Position numbers and translations under genes: made by a program
Part shown: positions 35,536 to 45,227 of the stretch, piece by piece
Layout: each line of letters starts with the position of its first letter
Numbering within the stretch: position 1 is the first letter of the stretch
Assembly: GCA_001897445.1 (NCBI GenBank)
Contig: MKSX01000014.1
Coordinates: 1 to 64,000, forward strand
Length of the DNA stretch: 64,000 nucleotides
Direction of reading: 5' to 3'
Source of the DNA: Alphaproteobacteria bacterium 33-17
GTDB taxonomy: Bacteria; Pseudomonadota; Alphaproteobacteria; Rickettsiales; 33-17
The notes under the pieces: model-generated
The model's database searches: none
Seen by the model: only the letters and a program-made list of their open reading frames with translations
What the model was told of the DNA's origin: nothing

Positions 35536-36687
35536 ATGACTCACAAGATTGATGTAACTTATAGCGTGGCAATTATCCATGATCTTTCGGTAACGAGAGA
35601 TTTTATAGCGCAGGTTTTAAAAAAATCTAGTGAGGTGAGTAATTTATTATCTTTCCAAAATCTAAACGATTTAACTCATCATATTCAAAAAGAGACTGTT
35701 GATCTTGTTATAGCCAGCGTTAAAGTTATAGATCAATTAATCCAAAAACTCCCTGAGATTAAAAAATATACAGGTTCCCATATTAAAGTTATAGTTGCGA
35801 TTGATAAAGATAATAGTTCAGAAGCATTTACAGCTCTTAAGGCAATTTCAAACGGTGCAAATGATTATGTAGAAATCCCCAGTATAATGTCTACGTCTAT
35901 GCCAGTTAAAATTGAAGCAACTAAAGCTATTGAAAGTAAAGTTATAGAGCAGTTATCTGTAATTTATAAAGAAAAACATCCTGAAGAATTTAAATTAAAC
36001 ACCATTAAATCTAATAAAAATATTCCTATTTCAAAGCGTAAGTTAATTATTCAAGATTTTGATGCTAATCCTTCAAATTTGCCTATTACACTTAGAAATT
36101 CAAAAATATACAAACCACAAGCTATCGCCATTGCTGCCTCTACTGGTGGGCCTCAGGCTCTGAATAAACTTTTCATTGATTTAAAAGGCGAGAAAATCGA
36201 GCAGCCTATATTTATAACTCAGCACATTCCACAAAATTTTTCTAACTATTTTGCGGTGAATTTAAGTGCTGTTACAGGCAGAGAATGCATAGAGGCAAAA
36301 GATAAAATGCCTGTTGAAAATGGCAAGGTTTATGTAGCGCCAGGTGATCATCATATGATAGTTTTGCTTGAAAATGGTAATAAAGTCCTAAGACTTGATC
36401 AGTCAGCACCAATTAATTTTTGCAGACCTTCTGCAGATCCTATGATTGAAACGCTATCAGATATCTATGGAGCAGAATTACTGGTAATAATTTTAACTGG
36501 TATGGGTTCGGACGGTCTTGAAGGCGCAAGATACGCCGCTAAAAATGGCGCTATAATAGTAGCACAGGATCAGGCATCAAGTGTTGTATGGGGCATGCCT
36601 GGCGCGGTTGCTAATAATGGATTATGTAATGCGGTGATTCCGCTAGATCAAATACCTTCTTATATTCAAATGATAGGAGCTTCATGA
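35536..36687 (+). CDS. cheB: protein-glutamate methylesterase CheB with degenerate receiver domain
   Basis: CheB removes methyl groups from chemoreceptors to reset sensitivity. The C-terminal esterase domain (about residues 192-383) is intact: Ser202 in AASTGGP, His230 in TQHIP, Asp325 in LTGMGSDG. The N-terminal receiver fold (residues 8-118) has lost the acidic pair (His15-Asp16), the phosphoacceptor (Ser61 where Asp is expected, in DLVIASVKV) and the lysine (Ile114 in YVEIP). It therefore cannot be phosphorylated in the usual way. The linker is long and lysine-rich. It starts 8 nt after cheY and overlaps cheR by 4 nt. Confidence 0.93.
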   Translation: MTHKIDVTYSVAIIHDLSVTRDFIAQVLKKSSEVSNLLSFQNLNDLTHHIQKETVDLVIASVKVIDQLIQKLPEIKKYTGSHIKVIVAIDKDNSSEAFTALKAISNGANDYVEIPSIMSTSMPVKIEATKAIESKVIEQLSVIYKEKHPEEFKLNTIKSNKNIPISKRKLIIQDFDANPSNLPITLRNSKIYKPQAIAIAASTGGPQALNKLFIDLKGEKIEQPIFITQHIPQNFSNYFAVNLSAVTGRECIEAKDKMPVENGKVYVAPGDHHMIVLLENGNKVLRLDQSAPINFCRPSADPMIETLSDIYGAELLVIILTGMGSDGLEGARYAAKNGAIIVAQDQASSVVWGMPGAVANNGLCNAVIPLDQIPSYIQMIGAS

Positions 36688-37499
36688 TGGGTAAAAATGC
36701 ATATTATGCTAAAATTGCAGAAGTTGTAAAAAAGCACTCGGGTATAAATATTGAAGAGGATAAATTTTACCTTTTTGACTCTCGTTTAGAAACTTTAATG
36801 CAGGATTATGGTTTAAAAACTATAGAGAACTTGTCTGAAAAGCTTCTTGCTAATGATAATCCTAAAATGATTGCCGGTCTTATTGAGGCTATGACAACCC
36901 ATGAGTCATTATTTTTTAGGGATATTAAAGTATTTGATCAATTTAAAAGTGAAGTTTTACCAAAGCTTATTACTGACAAATCTGAAACAAAGCAGTTAAA
37001 AGTATGGAGTGCAGCTTGTTCAAGTGGTCAGGAAATATATTCGGTAATGATTCAGATGATGGAAAATGCAAACCTTAGGGACTTTAAATATGAGGTTGTT
37101 GCAAGTGATATATCAGAAAAGATTATAGCAAAAGCTAAACAGGGTGAGTACACTCAGTTTGAGGTTCAGCGCGGTATGCCGATTAGTTATCTTATGAAAT
37201 ACTTTGATAACGTTGGAGAAATCTGGAAAATTCAGGAAAATATTAAAGCCCCAATTACATTTAAGCAGCATAATTTAATTGGAAATGCTGCAAGCATAGG
37301 GAGCGACTTTGATGTTGTTTTCATGCGCAACGTGCTTATTTATTTTGATAAATCCACAAAAGTTATGGTGCTGAATAACGTGCATAAATCAATGCGTAAA
37401 GGTGGGTTCATATGTGTAGGAACCGCAGAAAACGTATTCGGCTGCGAATCGCTTTTCGAGCCAGTACCAAACACCACATGCTGGTTTAAATCAATTTAG
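36684..37499 (+). CDS. cheR: chemoreceptor glutamate methyltransferase CheR
   Basis: CheR methylates receptor glutamates using S-adenosylmethionine, opposing CheB. In its 271 aa are the helical N-terminal domain, TTHESLFFRD near residue 72, the SAM motif KVWSAACSSGQEIYSV near 108, ASDIS, and VVFMRNVLIYFD near 213. It overlaps cheB by ATGA, so translation is coupled. It is the last gene of the operon and is followed by a strong terminator. No receptor (MCP) gene is in the window. Confidence 0.96.
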   Translation: MMGKNAYYAKIAEVVKKHSGINIEEDKFYLFDSRLETLMQDYGLKTIENLSEKLLANDNPKMIAGLIEAMTTHESLFFRDIKVFDQFKSEVLPKLITDKSETKQLKVWSAACSSGQEIYSVMIQMMENANLRDFKYEVVASDISEKIIAKAKQGEYTQFEVQRGMPISYLMKYFDNVGEIWKIQENIKAPITFKQHNLIGNAASIGSDFDVVFMRNVLIYFDKSTKVMVLNNVHKSMRKGGFICVGTAENVFGCESLFEPVPNTTCWFKSI

Positions 37500-37561
37500 G
37501 GTTATTTTAATTAGTAAATCTAATCAATAACTTATCTCAAATATTCCAAAACCCTTAATAA

Positions 37562-37600
37562 AACGTTAAGAAAAATATTCATCTTAACGTTCTTTTTTCT
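37562..37600 (+). terminator. intrinsic terminator of the che operon
   Basis: A perfect 10-bp inverted repeat, AACGTTAAGA (37562-37571) and TCTTAACGTT (37582-37591), followed by CTTTTTTCTT. It lies about 60 nt after the cheR stop. Confidence 0.88.
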
Positions 37601-37703
37601 TGTTTATCAATAGGTTAATTTTTCGTGTAAAGGTTGCTTTTTATTAATTTTTGTGATACAACTCAACCTCGTGAATAAGTTTGCTATTTTTGAAGGAAAA
37701 GAA

Positions 37704-38138
37704 ATGTCTAAAGAAAAGAAATCATATTATAAAGGGAAACAGCATCTTTATAATCAATTAGATAAATTAGTTAGAGCAATGGAAGAGTGCTTATTGGGAA
37801 AAAATAAATTTGATACAGCTAGTTTTCCAATGATAGAGCATGCAAAGGTTGTTATTCAAGGTAGAAATAAAAAGAAAAAAGAAGATCAGATTTCAGATGA
37901 AAAATCTCTAATAGATGAACTCAGAAGAATTAGACACTTAAAGATATATAATGTAGGGGGTGTTGATGCTGCATGTATACATTTTAATAGTCTCAGTGCG
38001 CTAATATCTGAAAACTATGATAAGCTTAAAGCTAAATATAAATCTAATACAACTAGTATATATAATGTTAAAAATACAGTTTTTTGGATTGTTAAGGTAG
38101 CGTATTATAAATTAGTATTAGATATGGATCATGTATAG
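37704..38138 (+). CDS. hypothetical protein, 5' part of a probably frameshifted gene
   Basis: Starts at ATG 37704 behind GAAGGAAAAG (an in-frame GTG at 37653 is less likely). It encodes 144 lysine-rich helical residues and stops at TAG 38136-38138. A different frame is open from 38111 onward, without a start codon, and continues into the long ORF that follows; adding one base near 38133 would join ...LDMDHV to ...IDLAISRAKAIKSF. So this is likely the N-terminus of one gene of about 925 codons. No known domain is seen. Confidence 0.6.
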   Translation: MSKEKKSYYKGKQHLYNQLDKLVRAMEECLLGKNKFDTASFPMIEHAKVVIQGRNKKKKEDQISDEKSLIDELRRIRHLKIYNVGGVDAACIHFNSLSALISENYDKLKAKYKSNTTSIYNVKNTVFWIVKVAYYKLVLDMDHV

Positions 38139-40489
38139 ATCTTGCTATAAGTAGAGCTAAAGCAATTAAAAGTTTTATAATAAAAGTTAATGAAAATGTT
38201 CTTTCATTTAAATCTGAAATTCAAAATCAAGAAGTTCAAAAGTGGTTTGCAGAAAGTTGCATTGTATTCTCAACTGAAATTGATAGTTTAAATACTATAT
38301 TAGAGGCGTTAAAGCAAAAAGGTTCTTTAAGTAAGGAGCTTACTCGTATTCAAAACTTACTATCTCAGCTAGTTGTTAATAATATATCGATAATTTATGC
38401 TCTTGGTCAGCCATATGATATTAAAAGAGGTCCTGTACTAGATGAAAAATTAAATATATTAAAGGTTTATGAAAGGGATGTTAATTATATAACAAGTAGT
38501 AGGTTGCTAGAGTCTCCAACTAATAGAATAGTAGTTAATCTTTTACAGTCCAAGTCATTTGATTATATTATGCATGGTCAAAAACCAATAATAGACACAA
38601 ATATTTTTAATAATGCTAATACAACATTAGAAGCATTAAAAATATCCATTAGGGATACATTTAGAACTAATCCAAATGCTCATGTTTATCAAATTAATGG
38701 TAGAAACGTAGATTTAGATTTAGTTGATGCAATTGCTAAAAATGCTTTGTACACAACATACGCTGCCAATCTATATAATATTTTCAGTCTGTATTCTGAC
38801 TATATAAAAAGTGCGGGGGAAATAAGAGGTTCATTGGCTAAAAATGAAATTATTAACGCTTTGTATTCTTTTATAAATGCAGTTTCTGGTGAAATTAATC
38901 AAAGCCATTATGTTATTGAAAGAAGTTTAAATGCACACTACCGAAATATGGTGCAAACATCAAGGGAGTTAGTAAGGGAGCATGGATCAATAAGATTAAC
39001 ATATGAACAAATAGTAAGGTATACCAGAGCAGCGGCATATCGTGATATTGAAGAAAAAGAAGTTTTGTTAGTAAATTTCTTACAGCAGTTTAATAATATG
39101 GTTGTAGCTGCTAATATACCAGTATTAGAGGAAGCTTCCAATATATTAACAAATGTTATGCAGAATCAGGTTGTGGCTGTTATAATTAATGCTCCTCCTG
39201 CAAATCCTCATGAAAATGGTTTTCAAAATCAAGTTCAACAAGTTAATGCAGCCGTTTTAGGGCAAATTGAAAGTTTGCAAAATCAACTAGCTTTGGCTAG
39301 ACAAGAGGTAGTTCAATCTAAAGAAATTTTAAGGGCTTCAGAATTAGAGGATCGATGGTATAAAGTAACTGAGAATGATAGAAAGCCGATAGTTCCAACA
39401 TCTGTTCCGACAACTTTAAGTGGAGTTAATCAAAAGGTAAATAGTCATAATGTTGGTAGGGTTGCCGCTGGTGCTACTATTGCTGGTACAACATATACAT
39501 TGATTAAAAAAGGGGTAACAGGAATGTTGCCAAATTGGATGAAGGTTCCAGTTACAATTTACAGTTCTGTAGATACATTAGCAAAAGGAAAAATTACCGA
39601 ATGGATTAAGGATGGGGTTGCTCAAATTCCTACGGGTTTTGATTATATAACAAGAGAAAGTAATACTAACCTTGTAAAGGCAAAGGAAGTTGCATTAACA
39701 GTAATAAGACCCGTTGATGAAATAGTGCATGCTGGCTTAAAGATTGCGCAAGCTCCCGTAAAGCTACTAAATAATACTAATGTATTATCTAATAGTACTA
39801 GTCAGGGTGTAACAAACTGGTTAAACTCATATGATGTATTACGTTCGAGGTATAAAAAGGAATTTTGGGTGAACTATGAAATATTACAGGTCAATTTTTT
39901 AAACCCATTTATCAATGCTTTTAAGACAATTAGTAAACCTAAATTATATAGAAACTTTGCAAAATTATTGAACATTATTGAAAATAATAATATGCGCTTA
40001 AGGTATATAGCTGATAACGGAAATTTAAATCTTGAAAAAGTTGACGATTTTATAAATGCTAATACCAATGACTTAACAGCTGATGGTAGAGTTACATTAG
40101 CTGATGATCAAAATTTTACATCTTATAAAAGCATTATGAAAGCAGTATTCGAAAGACCCGTTATGTTTGTGCATATACTTATGAGGTATAAAGTTGATGT
40201 GAGTCAGAAACAGTTTGTAATAGGAAATAATCAAAATGATCAGCATAGTAAGTTGATCGATATGTATCCCAATCATAAAAAGCAAGGTGTAGAGCTTGAA
40301 GAAATGAACGGAAAAATGACTGAAATGTATCAGCATTTATCAGGGCAAACCATAGTTGTGGCGCGTGGTTATTTAAATGAAAAGCGTGAGCAGTTAGATA
40401 AACAGGGTAGTATAGAGCAGTCAAAAATTAATTGTTTTGCTGAAAACTCAATTAACAGTAAAGCCAAAGAAGTGGCAAAAGGATTATAA
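38111..40489 (+). pseudogene. hypothetical protein, 3' part of a probably frameshifted gene
   Basis: The frame is open from 38111 to the stop at 40489 (about 792 codons), but the first usable start is TTG 38504, giving 661 aa. The 390 nt before that are open but have no in-frame ATG, as expected for the second half of a broken gene. Content: helical N-terminal two-thirds, a small glycine-rich hydrophobic patch (GRVAAGATIAGTTYTLIKKG, near 39450-39510), and a polar C-terminus. Unknown family; possibly a large effector. The next gene starts one base after the stop, so they are in one operon. Confidence 0.55.
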
Positions 40490-40490
40490 A

Positions 40491-42431
40491 ATGCAATACG
40501 TTAGTAAAGAAAAGTTAGTTAATATTCAGGAAAAAGCGATAAATTTTATAATGTCAAAAATATTTGTAGTTTTTAATAAACTTAGCAAACCTATTCACAA
40601 TGGAAAAGTATTAAGATTTACAAAGTTTGTTGCCGTGAAATTAGCCAGCTTATTTACTAATGTATGTTTGCTGCTTGCTAATTTTACTAGAAAGTGTTTG
40701 GGCATTTTTGGCGTTAATGTTAGCAATTATGATATTGGGGTGCTTTTAGCTGCCCCAATATTCATAGCAGATAGAGCAGTAAGTAGCTTTTATAAAAACT
40801 TTGTATGTAAGTTTATTACAATAGTTCCAAATACATTTGTGTATTTATATAATAAGAAAAAGGGTATTAAAATGAGTAAGAAAAAGTCTTTAACAAGCGT
40901 TGATTATGATGGTAAAGATGATGCTTTAAATGAGAGTCAATTCCAAGAAATTATTAAAGGCTATAATCTTTATTTAGAGCAATTAGGTTACCCAAATGGC
41001 GAGGGTATGCACATACTAGAAAAATATTCCATTTTAATGATGAGTAATGTTGCTGCTTTTAAATGTAAAAACTGGGTGTATGAAAAAGTAATTGAACACT
41101 TTAAAAATGAAATTTTATCTAAAGAGCCAGAGAGTATTACTAAAACAAAGTTATTGAAGCTAATAAACGATGAAAGTTTCTTTTTGTTTAATTATAACGA
41201 TATGAGTATTCAATGGTATTTGCAAAAAATTTTTGACTTGAGTCGTAATCCTGTTCCAGTTAGTCCGTTTTGTCGAGAGTTTGTTCTGGAAAATGCAATT
41301 AAATATATTAATAAAAATTTCAATGTTGAAAATATTCAAGATGCTAGTCTTGTAGAGGTATTAGACAGGTACTGTGATAATTTTGATAAAACACAAGAAG
41401 TGTATTGGTTTAAAAAAGGTGGCGTATATAATAAGCACAAAGATATGTTTACTGACATATACAGTAATACAATGCGTGTTATTGAAGAGGGGATGGCTCA
41501 AATAGGTAAGCCTATATCGTTTTATAATAGGCAAATAGGCTTAAATATTAATAATCTTGATTTTCAAACGATTTTAATTAATGCTATTAGTTATAAATTT
41601 GAGTACAATTCAGATGACAGACCTGTAGAACGTGTTTATCTTGATAATTATATAGAATTTATAGCTAAAGAGATTTTACCAGGATATCCAGATGAAATTG
41701 TTGATTTTTTAGCTAGAGGTAACCATTTTGGGTGGTCACAATTTTATTGCCAATACGCAAATTCATTTTATTCCATGAACTATATATTGCAAAATATTAT
41801 GGCAATTGATCCTAAAGTTTTATATAAAAATAATCCAACTAGGCTGGCAACTGGCGATTTTGTATATAGCGAGGAAAAGGAAATAGTAGGGCCTTTGCTA
41901 ATTCTTGGTTTATATCATGCGCATAATCAGATTAGATGTGATAAAGAGTTTCAAATAACAGAAGATCCAACTAAGGCAATTCGCAGAACCGCTGCAAATC
42001 CAATTACATACTGGAAGTTGGCTGTTGAGAAAGAGGTTAATAATATCAAGTCTAATCCAAGGCAGTTTGTTAAAAAGCTTTTAGTGGGTGGAGGTAGTAT
42101 AGTAAGTATCGTTGGTAGTTTAATGGGATATGGACCAATGGCAAACTCTACAGTACTCAAAAATGGCTTAAAATTATTAGGAGGAGTGATAATAAGTTAT
42201 GCACTTTTAGCCCCTAAATTACTATCTAGAGCAAATCATCATGATGCAGACGTTCCAAGATGGCAACCATCAATGCATCACAAAGGCTACAAGAAAGTGC
42301 AGGAAAGTATGGCAAGGTACAGGGCGGTTAATAATACGTTACGTAAAGATTTGCCCAAAGAAAAGTGGCGGGATGCCAAAGATCAGGTGGTTAATGCTTC
42401 AAATTTAGCTTTACCATCGCCACAAGTATAA
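40491..42431 (+). CDS. hypothetical protein with terminal hydrophobic segments, 646 aa
   Basis: No family recognised. Hydrophobic stretches near residues 40-63 and 85-125 and a glycine-rich one near 525-575 (LLVGGGSIVSIVGSLMGYGP, then GGVIISYALLAPKLL) suggest membrane association; the middle is helical and polar. I choose ATG 40491, with AAGGA 8 nt upstream, over an in-frame TTG at 40437 that would overlap the previous gene. It follows that gene directly, so the two probably work together or are co-expressed. Confidence 0.75.
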   Translation: MQYVSKEKLVNIQEKAINFIMSKIFVVFNKLSKPIHNGKVLRFTKFVAVKLASLFTNVCLLLANFTRKCLGIFGVNVSNYDIGVLLAAPIFIADRAVSSFYKNFVCKFITIVPNTFVYLYNKKKGIKMSKKKSLTSVDYDGKDDALNESQFQEIIKGYNLYLEQLGYPNGEGMHILEKYSILMMSNVAAFKCKNWVYEKVIEHFKNEILSKEPESITKTKLLKLINDESFFLFNYNDMSIQWYLQKIFDLSRNPVPVSPFCREFVLENAIKYINKNFNVENIQDASLVEVLDRYCDNFDKTQEVYWFKKGGVYNKHKDMFTDIYSNTMRVIEEGMAQIGKPISFYNRQIGLNINNLDFQTILINAISYKFEYNSDDRPVERVYLDNYIEFIAKEILPGYPDEIVDFLARGNHFGWSQFYCQYANSFYSMNYILQNIMAIDPKVLYKNNPTRLATGDFVYSEEKEIVGPLLILGLYHAHNQIRCDKEFQITEDPTKAIRRTAANPITYWKLAVEKEVNNIKSNPRQFVKKLLVGGGSIVSIVGSLMGYGPMANSTVLKNGLKLLGGVIISYALLAPKLLSRANHHDADVPRWQPSMHHKGYKKVQESMARYRAVNNTLRKDLPKEKWRDAKDQVVNASNLALPSPQV

Positions 42432-42452
42432 TTTATTTAAAGAGGTTGTTTT

Positions 42453-42896
42453 ATGGCTAAAGAGTTTATGTTAATCACTGAATGTGCGATTGAGTGTGAG
42501 GGTAAGTTTTTGGTCATAAAACGCCCCAGTGGCTCACATGCTGGCGGTCTGCTTGCCTTTCCAGGTGGTGGGGTTGAACAAATTGATAGCGAAGCGGGCG
42601 GTGATTTTATTAAAAATGCCACAATTCGTGAGGCTTTTGAAGAGGTCGGCATTCAAATAGCTGGCGAAATTCATTATGTTACATCTAATTTCTTTATGGA
42701 TACTAAAACAGGTAAAGCATGTGCCGATGTAATATATTACACAAAAGTTGATAATTTTGATGTTACGCCAAATGAAAGGGAAGTTCCAGAATATTTCTGG
42801 CTTACTTATGAGGAAATGATATCCATGCCAAACTGCCCTGAATGGCACAAGAAATATATGAAGGCTGTAATTGACTTAAGAGGTAAATTAGGGTAA
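42453..42896 (+). CDS. Nudix hydrolase, 147 aa
   Basis: Nudix enzymes hydrolyse nucleoside diphosphates linked to another group. The Nudix box is visible as GGGVEQIDSE then IREAFEEVGIQI (within residues 34-69), with the catalytic REAFEE helix intact. The spacing between the first glutamate and REAFEE is about four residues longer than the standard box. The substrate is unknown; housecleaning of damaged nucleotides or ADP-ribose-type compounds are options. Ribosome site AGAGG before the ATG. It starts 21 nt after the unknown gene and 35 nt before lepA. Confidence 0.87.
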   Translation: MAKEFMLITECAIECEGKFLVIKRPSGSHAGGLLAFPGGGVEQIDSEAGGDFIKNATIREAFEEVGIQIAGEIHYVTSNFFMDTKTGKACADVIYYTKVDNFDVTPNEREVPEYFWLTYEEMISMPNCPEWHKKYMKAVIDLRGKLG

Positions 42897-42931
42897 TCTG
42901 CGACAAATTCATATATTTTTAGCGATTCCTT

Positions 42932-44731
42932 ATGACAGACATTAATCTTATCCGAAATTTCTCAATTGTTGCCCATATTGACCATGGGAAATCAACCCTT
43001 GCCGACCGTATTATCGAGTTTTGTGGCGGGCTTGAAAAGCGTGAGATGACATCTCAGGTGCTTGATTCAATGGATATCGAGAAAGAGCGCGGAATTACTA
43101 TTAAAGCCCAAACTGTGAGGCTTCATTATAAAAAGGGCGGCAAAGAATATGCTATTAACCTTATGGATACTCCAGGTCACGTGGATTTTGCCTATGAAGT
43201 AAGTAGATCTCTTGCAGCCTGTGAGGGGTCGCTTTTAGTAGTAGACGCTAGTCAGGGTGTGGAAGCGCAAACACTTGCAAACGTTTATCAGGCAATAGAA
43301 GCAAACCATGAGATTGTGCCTGTTCTAAACAAAATTGACCTGCCAGCAGCAGAGCCAGACAAAGTAAAGCAGCAAATTGAAGACGTTATCGGAATTGACG
43401 CAAGTGATGCTTTAATGATATCGGCAAAAACGGGTCTAGGTATTGAAACCGTGCTTGAGGCAATTGTAGATAGACTTCCTGCGCCAAAAGGCGATAGATC
43501 AGGAAAGCTTAAGGCGCTTTTAGTAGATAGCTGGTATGATACATATCTTGGCGTTATTATTTTAGTCAGAGTCGTTGACGGATCGCTAAAAAAAGGTATG
43601 AAAATTAAGATGATGTCTAACAATGCAATTAACACAATTGATACTGTGGGTTATTTTACACCTAAAAAAGTTTACTGTGACACATTAGAAGCAGGTGAAG
43701 TTGGTTTTATTACCGCATCTATTAAACAAGTAGCAGATTGTAAGGTGGGTGACACAATTACCGATGAAAGAAACCCCTGTGACGAAGCTTTAGCAGGGTT
43801 TAAGCCAAACCTTCCTGTTGTATTCTGTGGACTATATCCAGCAGAATCGGCTGACTTTGAAAACCTTAAAGAGTCTTTAGCTAAACTCAGGCTTAATGAC
43901 GCAAGTTTTGAGTTTGAGGCGGAAAGTTCATCTGCATTAGGTTTTGGTTTTAGATGTGGTTTCCTTGGGCTGTTACACCTTGAGATTATTCAGGAAAGAT
44001 TAGAGCGTGAGTTTAATCTTGACCTTATTACAACTGCTCCAAGCGTAATTTATGATATCCACTGTACAAATGGTGAGATATTACATATTCATAACCCTGC
44101 TGATCTTCCTGATCCAGTAAAAATTGATCATATGGAAGAGCCATGGATTAGATCAACAATTATGGTTCCGGATGAGTATTTAGGAGCCGTGCTATCATTA
44201 TGTACAGAAAAGCGTGGTGAGCAAGTTGATATGACATATGTAGGTAACCGTGTAATGGTAATTTATAAGTTCCCGCTTAATGAAATTATCTTTGATTTCT
44301 ACGATAGACTGAAATCAGTATCACGTGGTTATGCAAGCTTTGACTGGACATCGGACGAATACCGTCAGGGAGACCTTGTAAAACTTACTATCTTGGTAAA
44401 CGGTGAGCCAGTTGATGCCTTATCTACAATCGTACACCGTACTAAAGCTGAATATAGAGGACGTGAGTTCTGTAAGAGACTTGTTGACCTTATCCCAAGA
44501 CAAATGTTCCAGGTTGCTATTCAGGCTGCTATTGGCGGTAAGATTATTGCCAGAGAAACAGTGAAAGCGATGCGTAAGGACGTACTTGCCAAGTGTTATG
44601 GTGGTGATATATCCCGTAAACGTAAGCTTTTGGATAAGCAAAAAGAAGGTAAAAAGAAGATGCGTAGTATTGGTAATATTGATATTCCAAAATCCGCATT
44701 CATCGAAGTGCTGAAGATTAGAGACGAGTAG
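42932..44731 (+). CDS. lepA: elongation factor 4 (LepA)
   Basis: LepA is a ribosome-associated GTPase involved in translation quality and initiation. Its 599 aa are full length: G1 [11 protein letters not shown]2 with [10 protein letters not shown]3 DTPGHVDF, G4 NKIDLP (all within residues 10-135), followed by EF-G-like domains and the LepA C-terminal domain with [23 protein letters not shown]. The usual [20 protein letters not shown] tail is intact. Transcribed with or just after the Nudix gene. Confidence 0.98.
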   Translation: MTDINLIRNFSIVAHIDHGKSTLADRIIEFCGGLEKREMTSQVLDSMDIEKERGITIKAQTVRLHYKKGGKEYAINLMDTPGHVDFAYEVSRSLAACEGSLLVVDASQGVEAQTLANVYQAIEANHEIVPVLNKIDLPAAEPDKVKQQIEDVIGIDASDALMISAKTGLGIETVLEAIVDRLPAPKGDRSGKLKALLVDSWYDTYLGVIILVRVVDGSLKKGMKIKMMSNNAINTIDTVGYFTPKKVYCDTLEAGEVGFITASIKQVADCKVGDTITDERNPCDEALAGFKPNLPVVFCGLYPAESADFENLKESLAKLRLNDASFEFEAESSSALGFGFRCGFLGLLHLEIIQERLEREFNLDLITTAPSVIYDIHCTNGEILHIHNPADLPDPVKIDHMEEPWIRSTIMVPDEYLGAVLSLCTEKRGEQVDMTYVGNRVMVIYKFPLNEIIFDFYDRLKSVSRGYASFDWTSDEYRQGDLVKLTILVNGEPVDALSTIVHRTKAEYRGREFCKRLVDLIPRQMFQVAIQAAIGGKIIARETVKAMRKDVLAKCYGGDISRKRKLLDKQKEGKKKMRSIGNIDIPKSAFIEVLKIRDE

Positions 44732-44773
44732 TTTTAGTATTTTGATTTTTGTAAAAAACTTGCCTCTCGGGAT

Positions 44774-45087
44774 TGTAGAAGTTCAAAGTATCGGTGACGT
44801 TCATTACGAGAGGTTTTAACCTCGAAGCAATACATAATAACTTACAGACAAATAGATTGCCACAAAATGCTTTGCATTTTTCGCAATGACAGCCAGTAAG
44901 TACTCTCGTCATTGCTGCTGTATAAGTTCAAAGTTTCGGTAACGATCATTGCGAGGAATGTTAACATTCCGCGGCAATCTATATTAAAATTAAAAGCCTG
45001 AGGTAGATTGTTTCGCAGTATTTCATATTTTTCCCTAATAGACCATGTGGCAAATACCGTCACCGATACTCAAAGTCTATACAGGAA
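44774..45087. mobile_element. repeat cluster (family A) with inverted outer ends
   Basis: The outer ends, TGTAGAAGTTCAAAGTATCG (from 44774) and CCGATACTCAAAGTCTATAC (to about 45083), are inverted copies of the ends of the miniature elements at 0.7-1.0 and 30.8-31.1 kb. Inside are family-A hairpins at 44854-44890 (GATTGCCACAAAATGC to CGCAATGAC) and 44946-44980 (ATTGCGAGGAATGTT/AACATTCCGCGGCAAT). The structured RNA core is absent. It fills most of the lepA-mnmE gap. Confidence 0.55.
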
Positions 45088-45139
45088 GACAAAGCACCTA
45101 TACCCAAAAGCGCTATAGTTAAAGTATTTGATTATGATG

Positions 45140-45194
45140 TAGGAACGATGAGCGAAGCCTGGTAAACCCAGGTAAAGTAAAGAAGTGACGCATA
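45140..45194 (-). repeat. dispersed palindromic repeat, family B, copy 4 (inverted)
   Basis: On the minus strand it reads ATGCGTCACTTC, a hairpin CCTGG/CCAGG, then CTTCGCTCATCGTTCC. It is the most diverged B copy but keeps the layout. It lies just past the mnmE stop. Confidence 0.65.
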
Positions 45195-45227
45195 CCAGAA
45201 TTATTATAAGGACTTAATTATATATAT

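Noticed and set aside
38105-38145. Programmed ribosomal frameshift between the two parts of the unknown gene
   Set aside because: No X-XXY-YYZ slippery heptamer, homopolymer or downstream stem is visible at the junction; a deletion or sequencing error is simpler.
44718-45063. Minus-strand ORFs of 64 and 73 codons between lepA and mnmE
   Set aside because: Both are translations of the family-A repeats, without unique sequence or ribosome sites; kept only as evidence for the repeat-derived peptide at 31153.
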